A stretch of 64,000 nt of DNA from positions 17,093,460-17,157,459 of the forward strand of contig CM017563.1 of NCBI GenBank assembly GCA_007844125.1. Reading direction: 5' to 3'. The notes under the pieces were generated by a model. The model saw only the letters and a program-made list of their open reading frames with translations, had not been told where the DNA came from and searched no databases. This document shows, one piece after another, positions 28,428 through 36,399 of this stretch (positions are counted from its first letter, which is position 1; the number at the start of each line of letters is the position of its first letter). Source of the stretch: Sinonovacula constricta (lineage: Eukaryota > Mollusca > Bivalvia > Cardiida > Solecurtidae). A program made the translations under genes and the position numbers.

Positions 28428-31142
28428 TAGTAATAAATAATTCGCCTACAACAAACAAAAATACAACAAATTATCAATATGAAAATCATAAAAGCATTTT
28501 TGTCAACCGAATTTTAATTCTCCTGTGTAATATGCAAGAAAAAGAATATTGCGTGCAGTATAAAAATATAATTCTGGTCCAGAATATTAATGCGGATATA
28601 ATCAACTGCGTTTTATTGCAAAATAAAGCGCAGTCAGGTGACAGGGCTGAGACTATGAGATTCAAATAAAACAAAAAGGTTGTAATTATTTAGATTTTAC
28701 AACTGAACCAAATAACAAAACGTGTACAATACTTCATCATATTGTTTAATAATTATAAATACTATTAATAAATAAATGGTTATGGATAGTTTACTTTGGT
28801 AATAAATCGAACATGGGCCAGGGCACAACTTCACGATGATATTTTGTGTAGGCTCACTCTCAAAATCTGCCATAAACTGGAAAGCGTAGCCAGAGTATGT
28901 GGTACCAAAGTCAATCGCAGCAACTAGCATAGGCTTCTTTCGTGTATGTGTCTGCAAAATTAATAATACCTTGCTATGCTTATAACTTTCCAGACAATTG
29001 TATATATCAAGAATTGCACACACACATATATTCACACACTCGCGCGCACACACCGACACAAACAAACAAAACAAACAAAAATCAACAAAAACACAAACAC
29101 ATTTTTAGGTTGGTAAAATAGTTTAATACAAGTTTGTACCATTTCTGGTTCGGCACATGTGGCACTGCAGTTTATAAACATGAGATATTTCACATTTTGG
29201 AAACATTTCACACATTTTAATTTGGAGAAAAACGAGATGTATCCAAACTGAACAAGTAATTTTTGTTATTGCACACCTTCCTAAACCCGTTTCAGTTAGT
29301 ATAATAACCAACTGATAAATACAAAATAGATCATTTGTAAATACCATTAATAAACCTGTACGAACATTGACAATTTGTTTGAGCCTACATTATTTAAACA
29401 AAGCAGTCCTTCTCGAACTTGACTTACTGTTATGCTAATGGTGTTGTTGTTTTTCAACACCATACTTTATAAACATTATAATTTACAGGACCCAGTTAAC
29501 TGTAAATTTTATTTTTCTCAACCCGTACTAAATAGACGTGCTCATCGGATATATGTACGATTGTATGTTAACGACACACCACACAGTACCTTACTGATCC
29601 ACATTTAATGAATGAAGCTATCTTAAGTGTATTCCAGATAAAAGAATATACTCTTAAAAACGGATCTCATGTGTCTAAACTATTACCAATCCGTGCCTCT
29701 GTAAATGATAAATCTGAAGCAAAACTTATTACAAGATAACAAACATAAGCAACAATTTATAATTCGATGCCGTCATTTTTAAAACACAAACCCCTCCTTA
29801 GTTTGCCTCTTTTTAAACACCACCACTTTTGTTTTGACACGAAGCTTTCATCTGTTATAGTAATCTCGTAAAAGAGTTAACCCTTGTTGTAAGTCCGTTT
29901 CTGTAATATCATCAGCATAAAATAACAACAACAGTGTTTAAATATGTCCTCCATTGAAAGCCTTCCTTTGACAAAGTACTTTCGATATCATAAATATTAA
30001 AATAAAATAACAATAAGACTAACACTCGCCTTGAGCTACCTCTACCGTGCAGGAATACGCTTCACTTATGTTGTTGTTGTATTTTACTATCGACTTAACA
30101 CAAGCGCGCTGCGATTTTTTAACATTAAGCATGCACATTTTTGCTCTTATTTCATGTTGTATAAGCGTGTACCATAAATTTTCCAGGAACAATTCCCTTG
30201 ATACAAGTCCACCAAGTCATATATACGTTTTTATGTCGGCTAAAAAAATATTTGTTATGTCATTTGAAACAAAAGTTTCCCATATATTTTCTGAAGTTTT
30301 CAACTGAGTCTTTATAGCCTTTCTTATATAATGGTATTACATAACCTTCTGTTCTCGTTTCTGGAAATCCAGTTTCGCGCCAATTTCATGACAGTCTTCT
30401 TTCACCGCTCACCTTATGCACGTTCCAATGTACATGCACGTGTTTTCCGTTGTTGTTTTTTTACTGGTTCAGTATTATTTTATTCATATTTTACGAACAA
30501 TATACTAACAGGATCTGATAAAATTAGCCAATTGCAATTTAAATAAAGAAAATTAATAACGAACATATATCGACTTTTTGCGTTACACTTTATGGTTTAA
30601 TAGAATATTCAGAAATTAGAGTAAAAAATAGCAAGACTGTGTATGCATGTACACAAGGGACATTCAAGTAACCCATGAAAAAACGACCAGACGATTGATT
30701 ATACCGATCCCAGACAAGCGCTCGTTTACTGTTCAAATGATGAACAACGTAGTATGTTGGCGATGTTCTCTGTCACATTATGACAAGTCACCATAGGCCC
30801 CAGCCACAAGGATCCGGTCATTGTGGTGATACTGAGTCTCCACCCACGGTGACCAGGCTGCCTGCCAATGACGGATTTTATTCCGCTATAGACAGCCCAG
30901 ACGTATATGCCTCTACAGGCTTAGAGCATTGCATCAGACGTAAATGAGAAGGCGTAGGAAATTGCATATACCACTATAATGTTGTACGACTTCATATATA
31001 CATATAATGTTGACCATTGGTCAAATAAAATCATCCAATAAACGTCGTATGGCAAACAACATACCGTTGAAGCTGTAGATGCATTTGGTGGCATAGCCTC
31101 ACTCGATTCATACCGACTGGATTTCGACTTGCTTTGTCCCAT
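6076..31142 (-). CDS. Gene A: HSPA12-like HSP70-family ATPase, complete, 7 coding exons
   Basis: Joining 31142-31065, 28951-28795, 27844-27690, 25614-25390, 23285-23132, 21323-21186 and 6983-6076 gives 1815 nt, or 604 residues plus stop. Every junction is GT/AG and phases agree (0,1,0,0,1,1). The product has the actin/HSP70 nucleotide-binding fold in HSPA12 form: phosphate-1 IDFGTTYSGYAF (D40), connect-1 IAIEPETASIF in exon 5, phosphate-2 DAGGGTVDFT (D254-D261) and adenosine motif LMVGGFSES (about 420). There is no canonical HSP70 substrate-binding domain or EEVD tail, as is usual for HSPA12. Length is slightly below vertebrate HSPA12A/B (about 675-690) because the N-terminus is short. The family is cytosolic and chaperone-like; its exact role is poorly known. 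The start is the only ATG in the first coding exon and is conserved in gene B. The last intron is 14.2 kb. Identity is secure; orthology to A or B is not claimed. Confidence 0.93.
6984..10250 (-). other. Distal part of gene A intron 6, mostly unassigned
   Basis: AT-rich intron sequence. A less AT-rich patch at about 8280-8440 (GAGCGCTTAGTCGCCATC region) stands out from its surroundings and may be a fragment of an unrecognised repeat. No coding exon is needed here, because exons 6 and 7 join in phase. Confidence 0.5.
10260..12400 (-). mobile_element. Degenerate BEL/Pao LTR retrotransposon (internal region)
   Basis: Minus-strand translation shows BEL/Pao landmarks in the expected order, broken by stops and frameshifts. 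They are a protease/linker region (LPYLRGFKLPHPVNSN, then SKIVYLLSGPMPSG), an RT approach segment (TSIRIVYYCRCRQSHDL), the post-RT INDPLGLLSPVTLKTKLLLQ, RNase H-like stretches including SDSQIGLNGL, a tail region (GVFWQAGPKWISD), and an integrase C-terminal segment (RRxKTKYLTSLCKQHRS). The RT palm and integrase core are largely missing, and no flanking LTR pair was identified. Base composition is richer in GC than the flanking intron. The element is non-functional. Confidence 0.75.
12870..14300 (+). mobile_element. Degenerate RNase H-bearing LINE fragment, interrupted by a SINE
   Basis: Plus-strand remnants include IHIYTDDSKDTNK (RNase H strand 1), ALQTIYGQNRRELKEEIK, and after a frameshift AWIPSHVHAR (RNase H, usual WIPSHV.I.GNE). 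Beyond the SINE at 13676-13996 come a RLRIGSSFLGK zinc-knuckle-like tail and related C-terminal motifs. Stops are frequent. The family is a non-LTR retrotransposon with an RNase H domain (I/jockey-like group). Confidence 0.65.
13676..13996 (-). mobile_element. tRNA-derived SINE (copy 1)
   Basis: The minus strand starts at a GGGCCTTGTAGCGCAATCGG head with an A-box-like TAGCGCAATCGGTAAAGCG, then a B box in AAGTTCAAACCCGGG about 35 bp on. A body shared with copy 2 follows (including GGTGTCAGGATAAT and CACAGTGAAGGC), with an A/CAAA-rich tail after CGATAAACCCA. TACATT-like direct repeats flank it. It lies inside the LINE at 12870-14300, so it is younger. Confidence 0.85.
14300..15330. other. Intron 6 sequence, probable LINE 3' tail then unassigned
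   Basis: 14460-14650 may be the 3' non-coding tail of the upstream LINE (it ends with GGCTTAAATAAAATATGG). The rest is AT-rich with CAACAA-type low complexity near 14840-14880, and nothing else was recognised. Confidence 0.4.
15330..17285 (+). mobile_element. 5'-truncated LINE with RT and RNase H (I-like group)
   Basis: Broken frames give the RT core QEQGVPQGSIL and CSLYVDDFLICY (YVDD catalytic box at about 15460), then LNKLQNWSNNNGFKISPTKT, TQFLGVIFDSKLSF and YRSLVRSKLDYGS. A -1 frame change follows to NQGLRLALGAFRTSPVESLY, then RNase H motifs IYTDGSKAD and WLPSHVGIRGNGDADKSAK, and a C-terminal ECVPCQEPLTVNHIVLHC zinc knuckle. It ends AAGTGTCGGTGTGCCGTAAA and a CAAAA tail. The 5' half (ORF1, endonuclease) is absent, and multiple stops make it inactive. 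Confidence 0.88.
17640..19230 (+). mobile_element. Second LINE relic with internal deletion, split by an LTR
   Basis: 17680-18170 encodes a broken endonuclease-RT linker (VPWWNTCTAEAKKVKAVGR, then GKGAPGEDYI). It jumps directly to RNase H (YTDLLSALPALQQIKG, LVWIPSHVGIVG at about 18340). The RNase H frame resumes after the inserted LTR as DKADKIAKTGLL near 19073, so the reverse transcriptase core is deleted and the tail is displaced by about 720 bp. Confidence 0.7.
18346..19067 (+). mobile_element. Probable solo LTR inserted in a LINE
   Basis: A 722-bp segment interrupts an RNase H reading frame. It begins TGTTATGTAC and ends GCGACACCA (TG...CA). It contains a TATATAAGG promoter-like box at about 18558, ATTAAAGC, and a late AATAAATC. 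GTAGG (18340-18344) and GTCGG (19068-19072) may be a decayed 5-bp target duplication. No internal retrotransposon genes adjoin it, which is typical of a solo LTR. Confidence 0.6.
19230..21185. other. Proximal part of gene A intron 6, nothing recognised
   Basis: AT-rich intron DNA with no coding or repeat signature that could be named. Confidence 0.5.
21186..21323 (-). CDS. Gene A coding exon 6 (phosphate-2)
   Basis: The exon is 138 nt, with acceptor GATTTAG and donor GTAATT; it starts with two bases of a codon and ends in phase 1. It encodes GGTVDFTIHEVENKSGSVKE and a GGRWGGINVDNKF segment, matching the human HSPA12A region GGTVDLTVHQI and GGPYGSLGVDYEF. Confidence 0.93.
21324..23131 (-). 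other. Gene A intron 5
   Basis: The donor is GTGAGT at 23131 and the acceptor GATTTAG at 21324. Nothing recognisable was seen inside. Confidence 0.75.
23132..23285 (-). CDS. Gene A coding exon 5 (connect-1)
   Basis: The exon is 154 nt, with acceptor GGATAG and donor GTGAGT. It encodes residues 206-256: AGIPDDNLEIAIEPETASIF, a connecting loop, and EQYMILDAG, the first half of phosphate-2. The split glycine codon is completed by the first two bases of the next exon, giving DAGGGTVD. Confidence 0.93.
23286..25389 (-). other. Gene A intron 4
   Basis: The donor is GTATGC at 25389 and the acceptor GGATAG ends at 23286. It contains ACA/CAA-rich low complexity near 23605-23620 and 24001-24030; otherwise nothing was identified. 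Confidence 0.75.
25390..25614 (-). CDS. Gene A coding exon 4 (TVPAIW region)
   Basis: The exon is 225 nt, phase 0 at both ends. The acceptor is CGCCAG and the donor GTATGC. It encodes GLDEYVAVDDILGK, then a helical region, and ILTVPAIWNDAAKQFMR, the HSPA12 equivalent of the HSP70 TVPAYF/N motif in subdomain IB/IIA. The matching exon of gene B must lie beyond the right edge of the window. Confidence 0.93.
25615..27689 (-). other. Gene A intron 3, with a mirrored segment and a tRNA-like fragment
   Basis: 27040-27310 is mirrored in gene B intron 3 (63570-63720). A (CAT)n run occupies 26430-26453. 26640-26720 has tRNA-like promoter spacing (GTGGTCGATC, then GGGTTCGAGTC) and may be a SINE head fragment. 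Confidence 0.6.
27690..27844 (-). CDS. Gene A coding exon 3
   Basis: The exon is 155 nt. The acceptor is ATCCTCAG and the donor is GTAATT, after codon AGT. It encodes PTQLLIEKNG, KAKAFGYDAD and LFLFKRFKMSLD. This matches the HSPA12 segment that in human HSPA12A reads roughly FHSFGYAARDF and LEKFKMKL. The exon has the same length and phase in gene B (63028-63182). Confidence 0.92.
27845..28794 (-). other. Gene A intron 2, with a trinucleotide array
   Basis: The donor GTAAAC is at 28794 and the acceptor ATCCTCAG ends at 27845. It contains the long ATA/TAA array at 28311-28428; no other feature was recognised. Confidence 0.75.
28311..28428. repeat. (AAT)n trinucleotide microsatellite
   Basis: About 118 bp of AAT/ATA units with rare AAC variants, inside gene A intron 2. 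Its isoleucine- or tyrosine-rich translations are artefacts. Confidence 0.97.
28795..28951 (-). CDS. Gene A coding exon 2 (phosphate-1 motif)
   Basis: The acceptor TTTTGCAG ends at 28952 and the donor GTAAAC starts at 28794; the exon is 157 nt and ends in phase 1. It encodes residues 27-78, including VAAIDFGTTYSGYAF, the glycine-rich phosphate-1 loop of the HSP70/actin fold. Asp40 and Thr43/44 are present, as expected of an active ATPase. Confidence 0.92.
28952..31064 (-). other. Gene A intron 1 (between first coding exons)
   Basis: The donor GTATGT is at 31064 and the acceptor TTTTGCAG ends at 28952. A CACA-rich tract lies at 29018-29060. Gene B's equivalent intron is longer (58425-62306) because it carries a LINE relic and an AT palindrome. 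Confidence 0.75.
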
Positions 31143-31168
31143 TGTCTGTGTGGCAGTTTATTCTTAGC
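31065..31168 (-). CDS. Gene A first coding exon (26 nt 5'UTR plus codons 1-26)
   Basis: The acceptor AG lies at 31170-31169, with a 26-nt leader, ATG at 31142 and donor GTATGT from 31064; it ends in phase 0. It encodes MGQSKSKSSRYE followed by a Ser/Thr/Pro-rich stretch. MGQSKS fits the N-myristoylation pattern (Gly2, Ser6) and resembles the Src N-terminus. The leader, ATG, length and donor are mirrored in gene B at 58321-58424, which supports both the start and the exon. Confidence 0.85.
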
Positions 31169-33285
31169 CTACACAAATGAACAAAGCATGTTTTTACTGT
31201 TTCATAACTGTTAGAAATTATAACATGTTTTACTGAAACATAAAAGCAGAAACCGTAAGTAAACGTTGCAACATGAAAAGGAGATCAGATATATACGTAA
31301 TGTTTGTTTCCTTTTCTTAACCAATATATTTACACATTCAGATGTTAATATTCGACTCGTGCCGTTTGACAAATAATTTTGAAAATGTCAACAAATCCTT
31401 ATTCCCGTGACGGCATCATGCAATGTTAATAACCATATTATTATTTGTATTTTGTATGTGGAGTTTTACGGCACACCGACACTTATTCTTTTTTTGTTTT
31501 ACAAGCTGAACATTGAGGATTTAGATCCAATGTGTATGTCTCAGTAAAACAGAATTAACTTTTTCAAATATCCCCATTTGAATTTATCTCATATGTGTCA
31601 TGTTAATCGTGCCATACATTGGTACCACAACTATACAGTTTAAGAAAGTAAAACATAATAAAAAGACGTTTCGACATTATGTTGGAAACATTTATTCTCT
31701 TAAAAAAAAAGGGATAGCTTACCGAACGATCTAAAGTTTATAGTTACCGAACTTGCTGTTATGATCGACTTTTTTAAGATACATCGCAACGATACAGTCA
31801 TGGTCGTATAGCGACTTGAAGCTCATTGGCCGACAAAGATATTTGACAAATGTCTATTTAACCACCAGTGCACCGCAAGTCAGCTGTATGACCTTTCACA
31901 TAAAAGTTTCGCTCCGAACGGAAGGCGACCTGAAGGCGAATCAACGATCTTATGTAAAGCAACATTGCAACTTCACCAACAGGTCACGTGAGCTCACTGG
32001 AACTAACGTCAAATCATGTATTAACAATTAATGTTAAACCGTTTGAAAATGGGACTCATCTCCCCAAAAAGGATATTTATATAAATCGATTCATCGTCTC
32101 TGAACAAAAAAATAATTATTATTAGATAAGTCGTTACCATGTTTAAAATTGCTTATTTAAAGAGTATGCTCAAATCTAAGTCAATTATAACAATTCACAT
32201 TATCATTACACTATACTTTGTGTTTTACTTAAATATAGCAACGAATGCATTCCCACAGCGTTTACCTCCCATAAGGTATAGATATCTACCAAAAATGTGT
32301 ATAAATCATACACTTTTGTAACGTCACTGAACAATTTGAGTATATCGCATTTCATTCAACATTAACTGGCATATCGGCATGTTTTTATCACGGATAACGA
32401 GGACGGTGTAATAAGAATAACTAAATTACAAAACAAAACAGCCTCACCTGCCCATGTGATATAGAACATAGAGTACCTTCCTTGCTAGACGCACACAGCG
32501 CAGGTAAGCCTAATCATACACAATTGTAACCGAGACATCGTGCATAAATACCTTTTTCGCAGTTTTACGCCGGACTATCCAATTTTGCAATTATGCACAT
32601 TGGCACCAGGGTTTTCTCCGTTTGTCTGTTAAATAATCAAATATTGCTGATTATACAAACACTAAATAAATTGTGATGACTTACCATGATAAAGCATATT
32701 GTACCTTGACATTTGTTCTTGTTATGGCTTTTGCGCCACTGTAGAAGTATTTTATGCAAGAAAAAACAAACAAAACAAAGACGTGTCTTAAATTGAAAAG
32801 AAAAAAAAAACTCAGTGTAATTAAGACAATCCCACAAATGCACTAAAGGCGTTGTCAACATACTTTCTTTTTCTTATGTACAATATGTTTTACGTAAAAT
32901 GCTAGTCTCAAAGTAGATATTCATCATGTGTACACACATTCTAAAATGGTAGGAACACATTAAATATTACACAGAATTAAATACCTTTAGTAAATTTTAC
33001 CAACTTTTTAACAGATTTGTCTTGCAGAATCCAAAATATTTCTATCGTCACACTTATATTGTATATAAGTAGTAGGTGTGTATGACGCCCAGTCTGGTCA
33101 AGTTTCATTTACAATTATCTGGGCAATTCAACATGAAAATTAATCTCGCTTAAATTGGCAAACTGTTTTGCAAGAACATTCAAAATGTTATTGTTTTGTT
33201 TTGTTTTTAAATGGAAAATGTGTACAACCAACATAAACAAATTTATTCTTATGCAAGAATGAACAATGTTGCTAAGTGTACTCAC
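31169..33285 (-). other. Gene A 5'UTR intron (predicted)
   Basis: This lies between the candidate non-coding exon and the first coding exon. It holds a minus-strand LINE tail remnant at about 31455-31500 and a dispersed-repeat copy at 31850-31950 that is mirrored at 57770-57885. Confidence 0.5.
31455..31500 (-). mobile_element. LINE 3'-end remnant
   Basis: The minus strand reads AAGTGTCGGTGTGCCGTAAA, a 20-base match to the 3' end of the LINE at 15330-17285. Only the extreme tail survives. Confidence 0.7.
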
Positions 33286-33370
33286 CACAATTAAACGCCT
33301 CCTTCATCTCTAAAGGTAATGAACATTGAATTACTAGCCTGTTAGATCTGGTCTAGTCTAGGCTAGGTAC
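33286..33370 (-). promoter_or_regulatory. Candidate 5' non-coding exon and core promoter region of gene A
   Basis: On the minus strand a block ends GGCGTTTAATTGTG followed by donor GTGAGT (33285-33280). It is mirrored at 56833-56917 in front of gene B, where the donor is GTAAGT. Both copies share ACAGGCTAGT, an AACCTTTGCAG-like stretch and GAAGGAGGCGTTTA. Each would splice to the 26-nt leader before the ATG. Conservation plus a donor at the same relative place makes a non-coding first exon likely. The transcription start is not known and no TATA box was identified. Confidence 0.6.
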
Positions 33371-34554
33371 TCTAGTAACCATGCACTTGTCGACATGTCC
33401 TTCTTACAACACATACTTCGATCGATCAAAGAAGACGTATTGCTAAAGATCTTTATACATTTTGCAATTAGCTTTTAAAATCATACGACACCAGATCGCA
33501 TTGTGAGATAATTAAACAAGCGCTATTGGCACTATGTACACAAACGTATAAAAAACAATGGGTCAGGTTTTTGCACAATGGTTTTTTAAAGAGCTGGATT
33601 GACAAAGCAGGTTTAATTCTGTTTTGAGGCATTTTAAAGTTTCTATTGGATAGTTGGTCAGAATATTAAAAGTGAGACAAGAAATGTGAATAATGTTTTT
33701 AACAAAATTTGTATTATCATGTAGTTTATTTTTAGATTTTCCTTTTAAACATATGCTTGGTTAGTAACAGAGGAACATAAAACGTAACTTATAGACTTGA
33801 CACGTCATCGGTAATCCTATCAGTACTATTACAGTAAAATCGAGTATTCGGACTGTTAAACGAATATATTACACTGGTAAAAATGCGTTTCAAAATTTAA
33901 TGTTACAAAGCAGTCCAAAAAACAGTTATTTTCTGTTTGTATAGATACTTTCCTAAACCTGCGTAGACGTGCATAGATTCGGTGTAAGTCATATCAAATA
34001 TGTTGATTGAACTGCACCTTTAGTAAATATTAACGGTATGGCCAAGCAAAACTAATCTGTTCTCTTTTGAGATGGTCTGAGTTAAAACGTAGTTATGCTT
34101 GAGAGATTTTCTATAGTAATAGATGATAATTGCAGTTAAAGGAGTTATAAAACAATAACTTCTATTAGTTTTTATTATACATACATTTATTATACACATT
34201 TCCATATCACTTGTATGTATACATATACATTCAAAAGTGTTGTACAATTAAGTGAAAACCTACAATAGAAGATATCGCATTCATACAAAGGAACGAAAAT
34301 GTTGAAACAGGAATAAACAAAATGAAATATAAGTAGATAATCTTACCTGTTAAAAATAAAGTTTAAAAATACAGTTCAGGTGGCAGCTTAATCTTATCAA
34401 ATGATACCAACAATAGTTTAATTATAAAAGTTTCATCAGATAAAACAGATTTGATTAAGATAACTACGCCTTTTGAATATAAAACACATTTTAAATCAGT
34501 AGTCATTTCCAGTACAGAAGATGACCTTATCGGCTTTTTAATTATGAGCATTGT

Positions 34555-34690
34555 GTCGAATAAAGAGATGTGCTTTAATTTCTTAAATGAGACAAGATTG
34601 CTAGATTGACGTAGTGATACCGGCAAAGAGTTCCAGAGTTGTCGAGCACTAATAGTAAAGCAACTGTCACCGTTTTTTATTTTTTTTGTC
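34555..34690 (-). mobile_element. LINE RT C-terminal remnant (left arm copy)
   Basis: Minus-strand translation gives ISARQLWNSLPVSLRQSS then LVSFKKLKHISLFDT. This is the widespread LINE ending (LWNSLP..IR..., FK..LK..LF). A decayed copy is mirrored at about 53140-53215 in the right arm, so the insertion predates the inverted duplication. Confidence 0.65.
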
Positions 34691-35165
34691 TAAGTATTGC
34701 ATGATGCATATTGCATGGTTCGAACGGAAACTCGGAATGATGTGGCTCAAGCAGAGTGTTCAACGATTGATTAAATTCTAGTTGAAAATCTCCTGCCTTT
34801 TCTAAATCCTCTATTTAAAGTAATGGTCATTACTGATTACTGTAGCTCATTTTGTGAAGGTCAGCTTTTTTAGTAAAGGTCATATTCGTGAATATTTAAA
34901 CACGGTCGGATCATACGCGGATTCTATACCTGTATTGATGATTCTAGTGAGTAGTCAGTCAAGTCAACATTTCGTAAATACACTATTTTAACAACCATGT
35001 GTGTATTGGATCAAGTTGTCATTATTCATTTGGACATTCCTGTCCAGGAAAGAAATCATTCATGTAAGATGGTTACGCTAACTTGCATGATTAAGGTGTG
35101 TCCCAGATACTGGTTGTTAAAATTTGTGTCTTTATTTTATAACTAATGCACCCAATCCTCTTTAT

Positions 35166-35393
35166 GAAGAAATCAGTAAAGTGCTAATTCTTGAGATGAT
35201 GTAGTAAAAGGTAGAATCGCATGAAGAAATCATTAAAGTGCTAGTTTCTGTGATGATGTAGTGAAAGGTATAATCCCGTGAAGAAATCATTAAAGTGCCA
35301 ATTTCTGTGATGATGTAGTGAAAGGAAGGATCACGTGAAGAAATCAGTAAAGTGCTAATTCCTGAGATGATGTAGTAAAAGGTAGAATCGCCA
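35166..35393. repeat. 57-bp tandem repeat, four copies
   Basis: GAAGAAATCA recurs at 35166, 35223, 35280 and 35337, exactly 57 bp apart. Each unit contains TAAAGTGC, GATGATGTAGT and an AAAGG-type end. Copies 1 and 4 resemble each other most, as do copies 2 and 3. Confidence 0.95.
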
Positions 35394-35644
35394 GATTTTA
35401 TATTGGTGGTAATAACTTTTCTCCAAGAAGTGGTGGCAATGGTATCTTTGATTTCAATGACAGCGACATGATCATGAGAAACCTTCCCAGATTAATCTGA
35501 CATTCCGGAGTTAGTAACATCTATATAAGAAACGATGTCACCTGAACATATGGCAAATACAACATCAAGTGTAAACCCTTATACATGTGAAGGCTTGTTT
35601 ATATCCTACCACAAGCCTTGAGAAAACTACACAATCGCACAGTG

Positions 35645-36081
35645 CTACGAATTTGTGGGATGTCTAAGTGAAAGTTCTCCTATTATGCCACTTTTATCAC
35701 AGTTACTTATCTTGGTGATCAAGAAATTCATTTGTATTGAAACCATTCGATTTTGATGGCGGCGGCCTGTATATAACAGCAAGTTGTACTGGGTATATTT
35801 TAAAATTTCTTGTTGAAGTTTAAAAGTACAACATTCATGACTCGCACTAAAAGCAATCGAGTGAATATCAATAGCTGATTTGAGGATGACTGGAATCTTC
35901 ACTTCTATCATCACATAGTACATGTTTGGTGCAGTAGTCATTCGGAACCAGTTCACAGATACAGATTTCGTTTTGATTCCGAAGGATGTTTCAATCACAA
36001 CAACTAGCTCAGAGTCATTTGATTGTATGCAATTAGTAAGTGGAAGAGCCATGTTCTTGGCCAATCTTGGTTTATAACATA
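35645..36081 (-). CDS. Unidentified open frame, mirrored as a frameshifted copy
   Basis: The frame runs from a possible acceptor (TTTCTTTCAG ending at 36082) to a stop at 35645. It encodes CYKPRLAKNMALPLTN, SNDSELVVVIETSFG, VSVNWFRMTTAPNMYYVMIE, KSAIDIHSIAFSAS and a basic C-terminal part (TGRRHQNRMVSIQMNFLI). The mirrored right arm at 52620-52860 (plus strand) has VSVIWFRMVTASNIYQVEVE, then a one-base shift and KSFIDIHLIASSAD. The part upstream of 36081 is missing from the right arm. A further open minus frame at about 36300-36160 (TEDLVLKFDVCVDSNDGVTL) may be another exon. The family is not recognised; a secreted or surface protein is only a guess. Confidence 0.4.
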
Positions 36082-36399
36082 CTGAAAGAAAAGTCGGTGA
36101 TTTGGCTAGATCGTGAGTTTCATATTTTTATTTTTGTCACATGTTTGGTATTATACATTTTGCAGAAAGGAGAATCTGAGTTGGTTGTGATATTTATGAT
36201 AGATGTCCCATGTGTCAATGTTTGTATGTCATTGAGAGTGACTCCATCGTTACTGTCCACACACACGTCGAACTTTAGCACGAGATCCTCTGTTTTAAAA
36301 TTGTATCCCTAACTGGTTTAATCTCCTTATCAGCTTATGGGTAGATTTCTTGGTGAAAGATATACTAATATTAAGTAACGTAACATGTAGCGTAAAATT

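Noticed and set aside
28311..28428. CRISPR array
   Set aside because: Simple trinucleotide repeat without spacers in a eukaryotic intron; the 57-bp and 54-bp tandem arrays also lack the repeat-spacer pattern.
28189..28489. Poly-isoleucine and poly-tyrosine open frames
   Set aside because: Translations of the AAT trinucleotide array inside gene A intron 2.
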